Below are positions 9,736-18,324 of a stretch of 64,000 bases of DNA, in pieces. A model generated the notes under the pieces. That model saw only the letters and a program-made list of their open reading frames with translations. It had not been told where the DNA came from and ran no database searches. The first letter of the stretch is position 1. Each line of letters starts with the position of its first letter. Location of the stretch: positions 3,658,001-3,722,000 of the forward strand of contig NZ_CP129971.1 in NCBI RefSeq assembly GCF_030503855.1, given 5' to 3'. The translations under genes were made by a program, and so were the position numbers. This stretch comes from Marivirga salinae (lineage in GTDB: Bacteria > Bacteroidota > Bacteroidia > Cytophagales > Cyclobacteriaceae).

Positions 9736-11181
9736 ATGAGTAAAGACGATCAAATACTGGAAGAATTCGCCTCTAAGGAATATGAGCATGGTTGGACAGT
9801 AGATTTTGAAGCAGACTCAGCGCCTCCGGGCCTAAACGAAGATATAGTACGTTTTATTTCTGCAAAAAAAGAAGAGCCAGAATGGCTTCTAGAGTGGAGA
9901 TTGAAAGCATATAGAAATTGGAGAAAAATGGCAGAGCCTAAATGGGCTAATGTTCATTACCCAAAACCCGATTTCGAAAATATAATATACTACTCTGCAC
10001 CTAAAGCAAAGGATAAACCTAAAAGCTTAGATGAAGTAGATCCTGAAATGAGAAAAACCTTCGAAAGATTGGGGATTTCTCTAACGGAGCAAAAAAGATT
10101 AACTGGTGTTGCGGTAGATGCCGTAATGGATTCAGTTTCTGTTGGAACTACATTCAAAAAGCAATTAGGAGAATTAGGAATCATATTTTGTTCATTCAGT
10201 GAGGCAGTAAAAGAGCATCCTGAATTGGTAAAAAAATACATTGGTTCGGTTGTTCCTTCTAATGACAACTTTTACGCAGCTTTAAACTCAGCTGTATTCT
10301 CAGATGGTTCATTTTGTTATATTCCAAAAGGAGTGAGATGTCCAGTTGAGCTTTCAACTTATTTTAGAATTAATGCTGCCAATACAGGTCAGTTCGAGAG
10401 AACTTTGATCGTGGCAGAGGATGATTCTTATGTGAGTTACCTAGAAGGTTGTACAGCCCCTATGCGTGATGAAAATCAATTACATGCGGCAGTAGTGGAG
10501 ATTTACGCAGCTAAAAATGCTGAGGTAAAATATTCTACTGTACAGAACTGGTATCCTGGTGACAAAAATGGTAAAGGTGGTATTTATAACTTCGTAACCA
10601 AAAGAGGAATTTGCGCTGGTGATTACGCGAAAATTGCATGGACTCAAGTTGAGACTGGTTCTGCCGTTACATGGAAATATCCTAGCTGTATCTTAAAAGG
10701 AGATTATTCTCAAGGTGAATTTTACTCTGTTGCAGTTACTAACAACATGCAACAAGCCGATACAGGAACTAAAATGATTCATATCGGGAAAAATACCAAA
10801 AGTAGAATCGTTTCCAAAGGGGTTTCTGGAGGTAAAAGCCAAAACTCATACAGAGGATTGGTTGAAATTCATAAAAGAGCTGAGAATTCAAGAAACTTCT
10901 CTCAATGTGACTCTTTATTAATGGGTGACAAATGTGGAGCGCATACATTCCCATATATAGAAATCAAAAACAAATCTGCGCAAGTAGAACATGAGGCAAC
11001 CACCTCAAAAATTGGTGAAGACCAGATTTTCTACTGTCAGCAAAGAGGAATTGATGAGGAAAGTGCTGTTGCATTGATTGTGAATGGTTACTGTAAAGAA
11101 GTATTGAATAATCTACCAATGGAGTTCGCAGTTGAGGCACAGAAATTATTAGCCTTAACTTTGGAAGGTTCTGTTGGGTAA
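9736..11181 (+). CDS. sufB: Fe-S cluster assembly scaffold protein SufB
   Basis: A 481-residue core subunit of the SufBCD scaffold complex, which builds Fe-S clusters from the persulfide supplied by SufS and SufE. The length and sequence are typical of the SufB family. Characteristic segments are [30 protein letters not shown] N-terminal text (split here: PPGLNED and [12 protein letters not shown]), the central beta-helix with SYLEGCTAP, the VQNWYPGD block and the C-terminal [17 protein letters not shown]. Conserved Cys residues are present in EGCTAP and in FYCQQRG. It is the first gene behind the suf promoter, followed after 50 bases by sufC. Cytoplasmic. Confidence 0.96.
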   Translation: MSKDDQILEEFASKEYEHGWTVDFEADSAPPGLNEDIVRFISAKKEEPEWLLEWRLKAYRNWRKMAEPKWANVHYPKPDFENIIYYSAPKAKDKPKSLDEVDPEMRKTFERLGISLTEQKRLTGVAVDAVMDSVSVGTTFKKQLGELGIIFCSFSEAVKEHPELVKKYIGSVVPSNDNFYAALNSAVFSDGSFCYIPKGVRCPVELSTYFRINAANTGQFERTLIVAEDDSYVSYLEGCTAPMRDENQLHAAVVEIYAAKNAEVKYSTVQNWYPGDKNGKGGIYNFVTKRGICAGDYAKIAWTQVETGSAVTWKYPSCILKGDYSQGEFYSVAVTNNMQQADTGTKMIHIGKNTKSRIVSKGVSGGKSQNSYRGLVEIHKRAENSRNFSQCDSLLMGDKCGAHTFPYIEIKNKSAQVEHEATTSKIGEDQIFYCQQRGIDEESAVALIVNGYCKEVLNNLPMEFAVEAQKLLALTLEGSVG

Positions 11182-11231
11182 ACAATACAAGGAAATAGAA
11201 GAATAATTTTTTGAAATAAGCATATATCATA

Positions 11232-11987
11232 ATGTTATCAATTAAAAATTTACATGCCTCAATTGAAGGCAAAGAAATATTAAAAGGCATCAACTTGGAA
11301 GTGAAGCCAGGTGAAGTTCATGCTATCATGGGACCAAATGGTTCTGGAAAAAGTACTTTAGCTTCTGTTTTAGCAGGTAGAGAAGATTATACAGTGGATT
11401 CAGGTGAAATCACCTTCAAAGGAAACGATTTATTGGAATTAGAGGCAGACGAAAGAGCTAAAGAAGGTGTTTTCTTAGCATTTCAATATCCAATTGAAAT
11501 CCCAGGTGTTACAACAACCAACTTTATGAAAACGGCTTTGAACAAAATTCGTGAGCATAAAGGATTGGAGCCATTAGACGCTGTTTCTTTCTTGAAAATG
11601 ATGAAAGAGAAAATGAAATTGGTAGAAATTGACCAAGCTTTATTGAGCCGTTCTTTAAATGAAGGTTTCTCTGGTGGTGAAAAGAAAAGAAATGAAATCT
11701 TCCAAATGGCCATGTTAGAGCCTACCCTTTCTATCCTCGATGAAACTGATTCAGGATTGGATATTGATGCTTTGCGCATAGTTGCAAATGGAGTTAATAA
11801 ATTAAAGAATGAGGATAATGCAACAGTCGTAGTAACACATTATCAGAGGTTATTGGATTATATCGTTCCTGATTTCGTTCATGTTTTATTTGACGGTAAA
11901 ATCGTTAAAACTGGCGGAAAAGAACTAGCGCATAAGCTGGAAGAAAAAGGTTACGATTGGATTAAGGAAGAAGCAGGCGTTGCATAA
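11232..11987 (+). CDS. sufC: Fe-S cluster assembly ATPase SufC
   Basis: A 251-residue ABC-type ATPase that drives conformational change in the SufBCD scaffold. It has Walker [10 protein letters not shown] (residues 34-42), the Q-loop [12 protein letters not shown], the ABC signature variant [11 protein letters not shown] and Walker [13 protein letters not shown]. The EKKRNEI form of the signature is the usual SufC version. It has no membrane segments, so it is not a transporter component. It lies between sufB and sufD, only 18 bases from sufD, so the three scaffold subunits are probably made from one message. Confidence 0.96.
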   Translation: MLSIKNLHASIEGKEILKGINLEVKPGEVHAIMGPNGSGKSTLASVLAGREDYTVDSGEITFKGNDLLELEADERAKEGVFLAFQYPIEIPGVTTTNFMKTALNKIREHKGLEPLDAVSFLKMMKEKMKLVEIDQALLSRSLNEGFSGGEKKRNEIFQMAMLEPTLSILDETDSGLDIDALRIVANGVNKLKNEDNATVVVTHYQRLLDYIVPDFVHVLFDGKIVKTGGKELAHKLEEKGYDWIKEEAGVA

Positions 11988-12005
11988 TTTTAATCAGCAA
12001 TACAT

Positions 12006-13331
12006 ATGAGTAAATTGATTAAAGAAGATATAGATAAATTTTTCATCGGGCAATTTGATGCTTTTGAAAACTCTTTGAACGGAGAAAGTAAAAAGCCATT
12101 GCATGCCAAAAGGAAACAAGCCATTGATAATTTCAAAGCACTTGGTTTTCCTCACGCAAAGCATGAAGAATATAAATACAGTAATATAGCTAAGATTTTT
12201 GGAAAGCTTTTCAATGTTGAAAATCTGTCTGATGATAGTTTTTCACTAAGCTTAGATGAAGCTTCCAGATATTTTATTCCTGAGTTGGATGCCATTCGTT
12301 TGGTGTTCGTAAATGGAGTATTGGATAATAAATTATCAGATATGGAGACACTCCCAAAAGGAGTGTATATCCAAGCGATCAAAACTGCAGCAGATGATTA
12401 TGCTGAAGATTTTGAGAAGCATTTCAACACACATGAAATCGAAGGCGCTGATAATTTTTCTGAATTGAATACGGCTTTCACCAATGGTGGGGTTTTCGTT
12501 AAGATAGAAGCCAATGCTGTGGTTGAAACACCAATAGCTTGCTACTATTTTAATGATGCGAAAAATGCAGATGTTATCAGTCAGCCGAGAAATTTGGTAA
12601 TTGCTGAGAAGAACAGCCAAGCTTCATTGATTGAGTCTTATGTTACTTTAGGTGAAAATACAAGTTTTACCAATGCTGTAACTGAGATTGTGGTGGAAGA
12701 CGATTGTGTTTTCAATTACTATAAATACCAAAATGAATCTGATCAGGCTATTCAAGTGGGTGCCACTATGGTGCATCAACTAGGAAAGTCTGTTTTTAAT
12801 GGCGTTACTTTAAGTTTAAATGGAGCCATGCTTCGAAACAACTTAAACATTGCCATACATAAGGAGCATTCAGAAACCAATATGTACGGATTGTATCTAT
12901 TGGACGGAAAAACTCATGTTGACAATCATACGGTAGTGGATCATAAAGTACCGAATTGCGAAAGTAATGAGATGTACAAGGGTATTTTGGATGGTCAATC
13001 AAGAGGTGTTTTCAATGGTAAAATATTTGTAAGGCAAGACGCTCAGAAAACAAACGCATTTCAATCAAATAGAAATGTTGTGCTTTCTGATGATGCTGAA
13101 GTGGATACTAAACCACAATTAGAGATTTGGGCAGATGATGTTCAATGTTCTCATGGTGCCACAGTAGGGCAATTGGATTTAGACCAATTATTTTACTTAA
13201 GAGCCAGAGGAATTGACAAGCAAACAGCAAAATCAATGTTATTGAATGCTTTTGCTTCAGATGTTTTAAGCAACATTAAAATAGAAGCTTTCAGAACTTT
13301 AATTGAAGGCAAGATTAACGAGAGATTATAA
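12006..13331 (+). CDS. sufD: Fe-S cluster assembly protein SufD
   Basis: A 441-residue SufB paralogue that pairs with SufB in the SufBC2D scaffold and is needed for iron entry. The C-terminal half holds the conserved family text NAFQSNRNVVLSDDAEVDTKP, split here as QSNRNVVLSDDAEV and TKPQLEIWADDVQCSHGATV, including the conserved HG and Cys in CSHGAT, followed by FYLRARGID. The N-terminal region is divergent, as usual in Bacteroidota. It is the last gene of the first suf block; a hairpin with a T run follows 16 bases after the stop. Confidence 0.95.
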   Translation: MSKLIKEDIDKFFIGQFDAFENSLNGESKKPLHAKRKQAIDNFKALGFPHAKHEEYKYSNIAKIFGKLFNVENLSDDSFSLSLDEASRYFIPELDAIRLVFVNGVLDNKLSDMETLPKGVYIQAIKTAADDYAEDFEKHFNTHEIEGADNFSELNTAFTNGGVFVKIEANAVVETPIACYYFNDAKNADVISQPRNLVIAEKNSQASLIESYVTLGENTSFTNAVTEIVVEDDCVFNYYKYQNESDQAIQVGATMVHQLGKSVFNGVTLSLNGAMLRNNLNIAIHKEHSETNMYGLYLLDGKTHVDNHTVVDHKVPNCESNEMYKGILDGQSRGVFNGKIFVRQDAQKTNAFQSNRNVVLSDDAEVDTKPQLEIWADDVQCSHGATVGQLDLDQLFYLRARGIDKQTAKSMLLNAFASDVLSNIKIEAFRTLIEGKINERL

Positions 13332-13346
13332 ACATTCTATAAACGG

Positions 13347-13390
13347 AACACACCTACCATATCCCCTTGAGGGGATTATAGGGGTGTTTT
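13347..13390 (+). terminator. Terminator-like nested hairpin after sufD
   Basis: An outer stem AACACACCT / AGGGGTGTT (one mismatch) encloses an inner stem ATCCCC-TTGA-GGGGAT, followed by TTTT. It should stop or attenuate transcription from sufBCD into sufS. Confidence 0.6.
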
Positions 13391-13416
13391 AATAGAGTGG
13401 ATTACAATACTATTTA

Positions 13417-13607
13417 GTTAAGAGAATTCCTTTAACAAATTTTTCGCTATAGCGAAAAACCCTTTGTTTTCTTTTGTCTCTTTTGTGGTTAAAAAGCAAA
13501 GTTTGTAAGTAAATACTATCGAAAGCATATTCCAACCACAACTTGTCCCGTATTTATCGGGAAAAGAAACAAGAGAACACAATAGAAAATAACCTTGGTT
13601 ATTTTTG
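13417..13607 (+). repeat. MITE-like element, copy 1 (inside the suf locus)
   Basis: The element starts TTAAGAGAAT, has the palindrome TTTTTCGCTATAGCGAAAAA (13440-13459), then TTTTGTCTCTTTTGTGGTT, a complementary AACCACAA arm with AAGAAACAAGAGAACACA, and ends AAAATAACCTTGGTTATTTT. The same order of blocks occurs in reverse orientation at 48045-48192. It has no ORF of its own and could fold into a long imperfect hairpin. This copy carries an additional CCCGTATTTATCGGG palindrome. Confidence 0.65.
13600..13607 (+). promoter_or_regulatory. Possible promoter box for sufS supplied by the repeat element
   Basis: TATTTTTG matches TAnnTTTG and lies at the right end of the MITE-like element, with transcription expected from about 13613. 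No convincing -33 TTTG was found at the right spacing. A separate promoter would be needed if the upstream hairpin terminates. Confidence 0.3.
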
Positions 13608-13680
13608 TATTTTATTAAAAGATGAGGTTTCAAAGCTAGAGGTTAAAATATATAGATCATAGAATTAAATTCAGCTTAAT

Positions 13681-14919
13681 ATGAGCACAGCAGTAGCACC
13701 AAAATTAGATATTCAAAAAACCAGAAAAGACTTTCCCATCCTTGAGCAAAAGGTGAATGGTAAGCCTTTGATCTATTTTGACAATGCTGCTACTACTCAA
13801 AAGCCAAAGCAGGTTATTGAGGCTATCTCTGAATATTATGAAGGTTACAATGCCAATATTCACAGAGGCTTACATTCATTAGCCGAAAAAGCAACTACAG
13901 CCTTTGAAGAAAGTAGAACGGTTTTTCAAAAGTTCATCAATGCTGCAGAAGTAGAAGAAGTTATTTTCACCAAAGGTACTACGGATGGAATCAATCTGAT
14001 CGCCAATGCTTACGGAAGAAAATTCCTTCAAAAAGGTGATGAAATTTTAATCACAGCCATGGAGCATCATTCTAATATAGTGCCTTGGCAAATGATAGCC
14101 GAAGAAAAAGGTGCTATTTTGAAAGTTGTTCCTGTGAATGCCAAAGGTGAAATTTCACTTGAGGATGTGGATCAACTGATAACTGATAAAACTAAGATTG
14201 TATCGGTAGTGTATGCTTCTAATTCATTAGGGACTGTTAATCCTGTTAAAGAAATTGCAAAACTGGCGCATTCTAAAAATGCTGTAATGGTAGTCGATGG
14301 AGCGCAAGCTTCCTCTCATTGCAAAGTGGATGTACAAGATTTGGATTGTGATTTTTATGCAACCTCTGGTCATAAAATGTACGGCCCCACAGGTTGTGGA
14401 ATTCTTTACGGTAAAAGAGCCATTTTAGAAGAAATGACGCCCTATCAAGGCGGTGGGGAAATGATTCAAAATGTGAGTTTCGAGAAAACCACTTACAATG
14501 ACATTCCTTACAAATTTGAAGCTGGCACACCTAACATAGCTGATGTAGTAGCATTGAAACATGCTGCTGAATACATTGATGCTCTTGGAAAAGATAATAT
14601 TATGGCTCATGAACAAGCCTTGACCCAACATGCTCATGATAGATTATCAGAAGTTCCAGGTATTAATTTTTATGGTACCGCAGCAGATAAGGTAAGTGTA
14701 GTTTCTTTCACAATCAATAACGTGCATCCATATGATGCTGGAATGATGCTGGATGCAAAAGGAATTGCAGTGAGAACTGGACATCATTGTACACAACCTT
14801 TAATGGATCATTTCGGAATTGAAGGAACGATTAGGGCTTCCTTCTCTGTTTACAATACAATAGAAGAAATTGATTTTTTTGCAGATTCATTAAAAGATAT
14901 AGTAGCAAAATTTAGCTAA
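13681..14919 (+). CDS. sufS: Cysteine desulfurase SufS
   Basis: A 412-residue PLP enzyme that releases sulfur from L-cysteine as an enzyme-bound persulfide for SufE and the SufBCD scaffold. The PLP lysine is K232 in SGHKMYGPTG, and the active-site cysteine is C370 in RTGHHCTQP. The RxGxHC context is that of the SufS (group II) desulfurases rather than IscS. The N-terminal FDNAATTQKP and TKGTTDGINLIA blocks are also family-typical. sufE follows after 10 bases. It opens the second suf block. Confidence 0.96.
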   Translation: MSTAVAPKLDIQKTRKDFPILEQKVNGKPLIYFDNAATTQKPKQVIEAISEYYEGYNANIHRGLHSLAEKATTAFEESRTVFQKFINAAEVEEVIFTKGTTDGINLIANAYGRKFLQKGDEILITAMEHHSNIVPWQMIAEEKGAILKVVPVNAKGEISLEDVDQLITDKTKIVSVVYASNSLGTVNPVKEIAKLAHSKNAVMVVDGAQASSHCKVDVQDLDCDFYATSGHKMYGPTGCGILYGKRAILEEMTPYQGGGEMIQNVSFEKTTYNDIPYKFEAGTPNIADVVALKHAAEYIDALGKDNIMAHEQALTQHAHDRLSEVPGINFYGTAADKVSVVSFTINNVHPYDAGMMLDAKGIAVRTGHHCTQPLMDHFGIEGTIRASFSVYNTIEEIDFFADSLKDIVAKFS

Positions 14920-14929
14920 AAATTAGTCA

Positions 14930-15373
14930 ATGGCTGATAATACAATCAACACAAAACAAGACGAAATAATTGAACAGTTTTCCATGTTGGATGGTGACAT
15001 GGAAATGATGATAGGTTATTTGATGGAACTTGGTGAAAAGCTTCCTGAAATGCCCGAATCATTAAAAACTGAAGATAATATAGTAAAAGGTTGCCAATCG
15101 AAGGTATGGTTAACTGCAGAAGAAAATGAGGGGAAACTTCATTTTCAAGCAGATAGCAATACCGCCATTACAAAAGGATTGGTAAGCTTATTAGTTTCTA
15201 TTTTGAACAATGGAAAAATAGATGATGTCTTAAATGCAGATTTATATTTTGTCCATAAAATAGGGATGAATCGTTTTATCGGGACGCAAAGATCAAATGG
15301 ATTTTTATCCATGATTAAACAAATCAAAATGTATGCGTTAGCGTATAAAACAAAATTAGAAAACGAAGCTTAA
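14930..15373 (+). CDS. sufE: Sulfur acceptor protein SufE
   Basis: A 147-residue partner of SufS that accepts its persulfide and passes it to SufB. The acceptor cysteine is C55 in VKGCQSKVW, the SufE signature. The leading helix (QDEIIEQFSMLDG) and LMELGEKLPEMP agree with the family. It lies 10 bases after sufS and 11 bases before the DUF59 gene, so the three are probably co-translated. Confidence 0.95.
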   Translation: MADNTINTKQDEIIEQFSMLDGDMEMMIGYLMELGEKLPEMPESLKTEDNIVKGCQSKVWLTAEENEGKLHFQADSNTAITKGLVSLLVSILNNGKIDDVLNADLYFVHKIGMNRFIGTQRSNGFLSMIKQIKMYALAYKTKLENEA

Positions 15374-15384
15374 ATTGATGCATT

Positions 15385-15726
15385 ATGTCAGAAGAAACAA
15401 AATTTGAAAAGAAAACAGAAGTACCCAATTTAAGAGATAAAGTGCTGGAAGCCATCAAGTCAGTTTATGACCCGGAAATTCCAGTTGATATTTACGAATT
15501 GGGCTTGATATATGAAGTAAATGTATACCCAGTGAATAATGTATATATCCTGATGACTTTAACTTCTCCCTCCTGCCCTGCTGCGGAAGAAATTCCAAGT
15601 GAGGTAGAAATGAAAGTGAAATCTATTGAAGGAGTAAGCGATGTAAAGGTTGAATTGACATTTGATCCACCTTACTCTCAGGAAATGATGAGCGAGGCAG
15701 CGAAGCTGGAATTGGGCTTTATGTAG
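15385..15726 (+). CDS. sufT: DUF59 (MIP18-type) Fe-S maturation protein, SufT-like
   Basis: A 113-residue protein made almost only of a DUF59/MIP18 domain: VYDPEIPVDIYELGLIY near residues 28-43 and TSPSCPAAEEIP with the conserved Cys64. Proteins of this kind help insert Fe-S clusters into target enzymes. Its place directly behind sufS and sufE supports that role. A second DUF59 domain is fused to the Mrp ATPase at 35200. The symbol sufT follows usual practice for suf-linked DUF59 genes and is an inference from position. Confidence 0.85.
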   Translation: MSEETKFEKKTEVPNLRDKVLEAIKSVYDPEIPVDIYELGLIYEVNVYPVNNVYILMTLTSPSCPAAEEIPSEVEMKVKSIEGVSDVKVELTFDPPYSQEMMSEAAKLELGFM

Positions 15727-15970
15727 TAGAAAGTTAAAAGTTTGGAGTTGGAAGTAGGAAGTTGGGTGTAGGATGAGGGATGTTGGATCATTAGGTCGGT
15801 ACCGAAGGTCAGACCAGAAGTAGCTTTAAATTGAAATAAATAGCGAAAAGAAGTTGGAAGCGTGAAGTTGGAAGTTAGAAGAAAATAATTGTACAAATAA
15901 TAAATAGAAATGGTGAAAAATAGATATTTAGTCTAAAGTCTCATCATCTAAAATCTTAAATTGATAAAAT
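15727..15970. repeat. Spacer rich in the GAAGTTGGAAGT dispersed repeat
   Basis: Between the DUF59 gene and the bacilliredoxin gene lie several degenerate copies of (G)AAGTTGGAAGT (15740-15770 and 15850-15880). The same word occurs in intergenic DNA at 22.3 kb, 25.1 kb and 63.2 kb, and its complement at 9.55 kb. No gene is present. Confidence 0.5.
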
Positions 15971-16387
15971 ATGTATCCTGAAGAATTAGTGGCACCAATG
16001 CGTGCAGATTTAACAGAAGTTGGTTTTGAAGAATTCAAAACAGCTGATCAGGTGGCTGAGCACCTAAAAGACCATAAAGGGACTTCTTTAATGGTTATCA
16101 ATTCAGTATGTGGTTGTGCTGCAGGTGCAGCTAGACCAGGCGTTAAATGGGCAGTACAACAAAGCCCGAAGAAGCCTGATAATTTGACTACTGTTTTTGC
16201 TGGGGTTGACCAAGAAGCAGTTGCAAAAGCAAGAGAGTTAACAGCTCCTTATCCGCCATCGTCACCTTCTATCGCTTTATTTAAAGACGGTGAATTGGTT
16301 CACTTTGTAGAAAGACACCACATAGAAGGAAGAACTGCTGAGATGATTGGAAATCATTTGGTGCAGGTTTTTGAAGAGTATTGTTAA
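15971..16387 (+). CDS. Bacilliredoxin, BrxA/BrxB family
   Basis: A 138-residue thioredoxin-fold protein of the YphP/YqiW (BrxA/BrxB) family. The active site is VCGCAAGAARPG with Cys47 and Cys49, the CGC motif that distinguishes bacilliredoxins from thioredoxins (CxxC). Family members remove bacillithiol from mixed disulfides on proteins. Several Bacteroidota make bacillithiol, so that thiol is the likely substrate; the bsh genes are not in this window. Its position behind the suf genes fits a role in protecting Fe-S or thiol proteins. A palindrome and a strong terminator follow. Confidence 0.9.
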   Translation: MYPEELVAPMRADLTEVGFEEFKTADQVAEHLKDHKGTSLMVINSVCGCAAGAARPGVKWAVQQSPKKPDNLTTVFAGVDQEAVAKARELTAPYPPSSPSIALFKDGELVHFVERHHIEGRTAEMIGNHLVQVFEEYC

Positions 16388-16392
16388 GAATA

Positions 16393-16416
16393 ATTCTAGA
16401 ACCTAGGTTCTAGAAT
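16393..16416. repeat. Perfect 24-bp palindrome after the bacilliredoxin gene
   Basis: A perfect inverted repeat with no loop, each arm being ATTCTAGAACCT or its complement. It starts 5 bases after the stop codon and lies before the true terminator. It could be an operator, a recombination site or an mRNA 3' structure. Confidence 0.6.
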
Positions 16417-16431
16417 AAAGAATTGAAATTT

Positions 16432-16470
16432 AAAAAAAGGTTGTTGGATTATTCCAGCAACCTTTTTTTT
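16432..16470 (+). terminator. Strong Rho-independent terminator after the bacilliredoxin gene
   Basis: AAAAAAAGGTTGTTGG pairs with CCAGCAACCTTTTTTT around ATTATT. The U run follows on the plus strand, and the A run on the other side could make it work in both directions. Confidence 0.85.
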
Positions 16471-16530
16471 GTCTGGATAAGTGGTATAATGAAAATACAA
16501 TATCAATTTAACTTCAATCCAAGCTCCTAC

Positions 16531-16558
16531 CGTCATTCCTGCCTTCGCAGGAATGACG
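16531..16558. repeat. Dispersed REP-like palindrome, solo copy
   Basis: A perfect stem of 12 pairs (CGTCATTCCTGC with its complement) around a CTTC loop. The same palindrome forms the ends of the repeated units at 45.4-46.7 kb. This copy stands alone, 14 bases from the end of the amidase gene on the other strand. Confidence 0.8.
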
Positions 16559-16571
16559 ATCTTATCTAACA

Positions 16572-18215
16572 TTACCTATAATCAGCAGGAATCTTTCTAG
16601 CCTTAGTCGCTTTTTCAAAAGCATAAGCAATTTTCAATAACTTCTCCTCTGAAAAAGGCTCCGCAATAAAGGTTATGCCTTTTGGCTGACCATTTTTCTC
16701 ATAACCCATAGGAACCGTTAAAGCCGGATGATGAGCTACAGCTGCATATCCAGCGCTCCAGTTATTAATGGATAATACAGCATCCAAATTATTTTCATTC
16801 ATCATGATTTCAAAATACCTTCTTCCTTCACTCATTAAGCGAGATTTCAAGCTGTCAAAAGCCTCCGCTGAAGTACTATCATTTACGATCCCTAGGAATC
16901 TGGCGTGGCCATAAGGGATTCGCGTAGCTGAATCTGCCAAATTAAAATCAATAATATCCTGAATGGATTCAAATTCCACACTTGGACCAGCGTAGTTTTC
17001 AAAATAATGAGGCAGATCAGCTTTCATATCTAAATTTAGCAAAGTAAGGAAACCAGATAAATCCACTTCTGGAGCTTCAACCTCAACTAACTCTGCACCT
17101 AGCTTTTCAAGTTGTATAATATTGGCTTTGTATAAAGAATCTTCCATAAAACCTTTCATCACGCCCAATCGCATACCTTCCAAATTGCTTTCTGTTAATG
17201 ACTTCCAGTATTCTATATCAGGAGATTTCCCCATAGTTACCTTATCTTTAGCATCCTCACCAGTTAAAGCTGATAGCATGATGGCATTATCCATTACATT
17301 TCTGGTCATAGGGCCAGGTGTGTCTAAAGTGCTTGAAATCGGTACTATCCCTCCCCTGCTTAATAAACCAACTGTTGGTTTTAATCCTACAATTGAATTA
17401 GAACTCGATGGCGATAAAATAGAGCCTGAAGTTTCTGTTCCAATTGCTCCAGCTGAAAAATTTGCAGCAACTGCCGAACCACTTCCTGAACTAGAACCAC
17501 CAGTATCGAACTCTCCTCTTCCATATGGATTTAAAGTTTGTCCACCGATAGCATTATATCCATTCGGACAACCATCACAAAGGAAATTAGCCCATTCACT
17601 TAAGCTGGATTTCCCTAAAATAATAGCGCCACTGTTTTCCAATCGCTTTACGATATGTGCATCATCCGTCATATTATATTGAAGTGCCACTGCTCCAGCT
17701 GTGGTAGGAATCCCTTCGAAATTGATATTGTCTTTTAATAAAATCGGCATTCCATAAATCGGATGAATATCTTCGGATATCTGCTCGTCTCTAGCAATTG
17801 CTTCTTGAACAGCATCCGGATTAATCGATATTATATTATTTAAAGTACTTAAACTATCATTTTCAAAAAGAACAATTCTATACAAATACCATTGGGTTAA
17901 TTCTTTATAGCTTAGTTTTCCTTCAGATATAGCGTTTTGCATGCTCATCATATCTTGCTCAAGTACTAATGGCTTCAAACGCTCATAATCTTCGGCTGTA
18001 AAATCACTGATCTGAGGCTCAATTTGCTTCCATAAATCGTTTCTATCACTCACTTTTGACTGAATCAATTTATAGCGCATGTATTCTGATTCGTGCTCAG
18101 CATTTTTTGATATTATAGCAGTTTCATCATATGGGATCCATGTATCAATCTTTGTATCCGGCTTATTTTCACATGCCCAAAGCCCCAATATCAATAAGTA
18201 GTATAATTTTTTCAT
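16572..18215 (-). CDS. Amidase lipoprotein (amidase signature family)
   Basis: The start is set at 18215, 13 codons inside the longest frame, because it gives MKKLYYLLILGLWAC, a lipoprotein signal with Cys15. The 547-residue protein carries the Ser-cisSer-Lys catalytic set of the amidase signature family: K161 in LLKDNINFEG, the Ser-rich GGSSSGSGSAVAAN at 239-252, and Ser265 in GTETSGSI. It should hydrolyse an amide bond at the cell envelope; the substrate is unknown. Family members act on peptides, aryl amides or Glu-tRNA(Gln), but a lipoprotein form excludes the tRNA role (GatA). No GatB or GatC is nearby. Confidence 0.88.
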   Translation of the reverse strand: MKKLYYLLILGLWACENKPDTKIDTWIPYDETAIISKNAEHESEYMRYKLIQSKVSDRNDLWKQIEPQISDFTAEDYERLKPLVLEQDMMSMQNAISEGKLSYKELTQWYLYRIVLFENDSLSTLNNIISINPDAVQEAIARDEQISEDIHPIYGMPILLKDNINFEGIPTTAGAVALQYNMTDDAHIVKRLENSGAIILGKSSLSEWANFLCDGCPNGYNAIGGQTLNPYGRGEFDTGGSSSGSGSAVAANFSAGAIGTETSGSILSPSSSNSIVGLKPTVGLLSRGGIVPISSTLDTPGPMTRNVMDNAIMLSALTGEDAKDKVTMGKSPDIEYWKSLTESNLEGMRLGVMKGFMEDSLYKANIIQLEKLGAELVEVEAPEVDLSGFLTLLNLDMKADLPHYFENYAGPSVEFESIQDIIDFNLADSATRIPYGHARFLGIVNDSTSAEAFDSLKSRLMSEGRRYFEIMMNENNLDAVLSINNWSAGYAAVAHHPALTVPMGYEKNGQPKGITFIAEPFSEEKLLKIAYAFEKATKARKIPADYR

Positions 18216-18324
18216 TATTATAATATTTCGGTGTTTAATAAAATCAGCTTTCAATATAGCTAATTTATAGACCTTTCTATTAGGACTATTTCAATTTTAC
18301 AGGATTGGTAAATTCGCATGTTAA

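Larger units (their letters stand above)
13332..13680. other. Gap inside the suf locus: terminator plus MITE-like repeat
   Basis: A 349-bp non-coding gap between sufD and sufS, where the genes would otherwise be nearly contiguous. It holds a terminator-like hairpin (13347-13390), a repeat element shared with 48045-48192 (13417-13607), and a possible promoter box at the end of that element. Confidence 0.7.

Noticed and set aside
17122..17682. 186-codon plus-strand frame
   Set aside because: Lies entirely opposite the amidase gene, whose catalytic motifs are intact.
16572..18215. Glutamyl-tRNA(Gln) amidotransferase subunit A
   Set aside because: The amidase signature is shared, but this protein has a lipoprotein signal and no gatB or gatC nearby.
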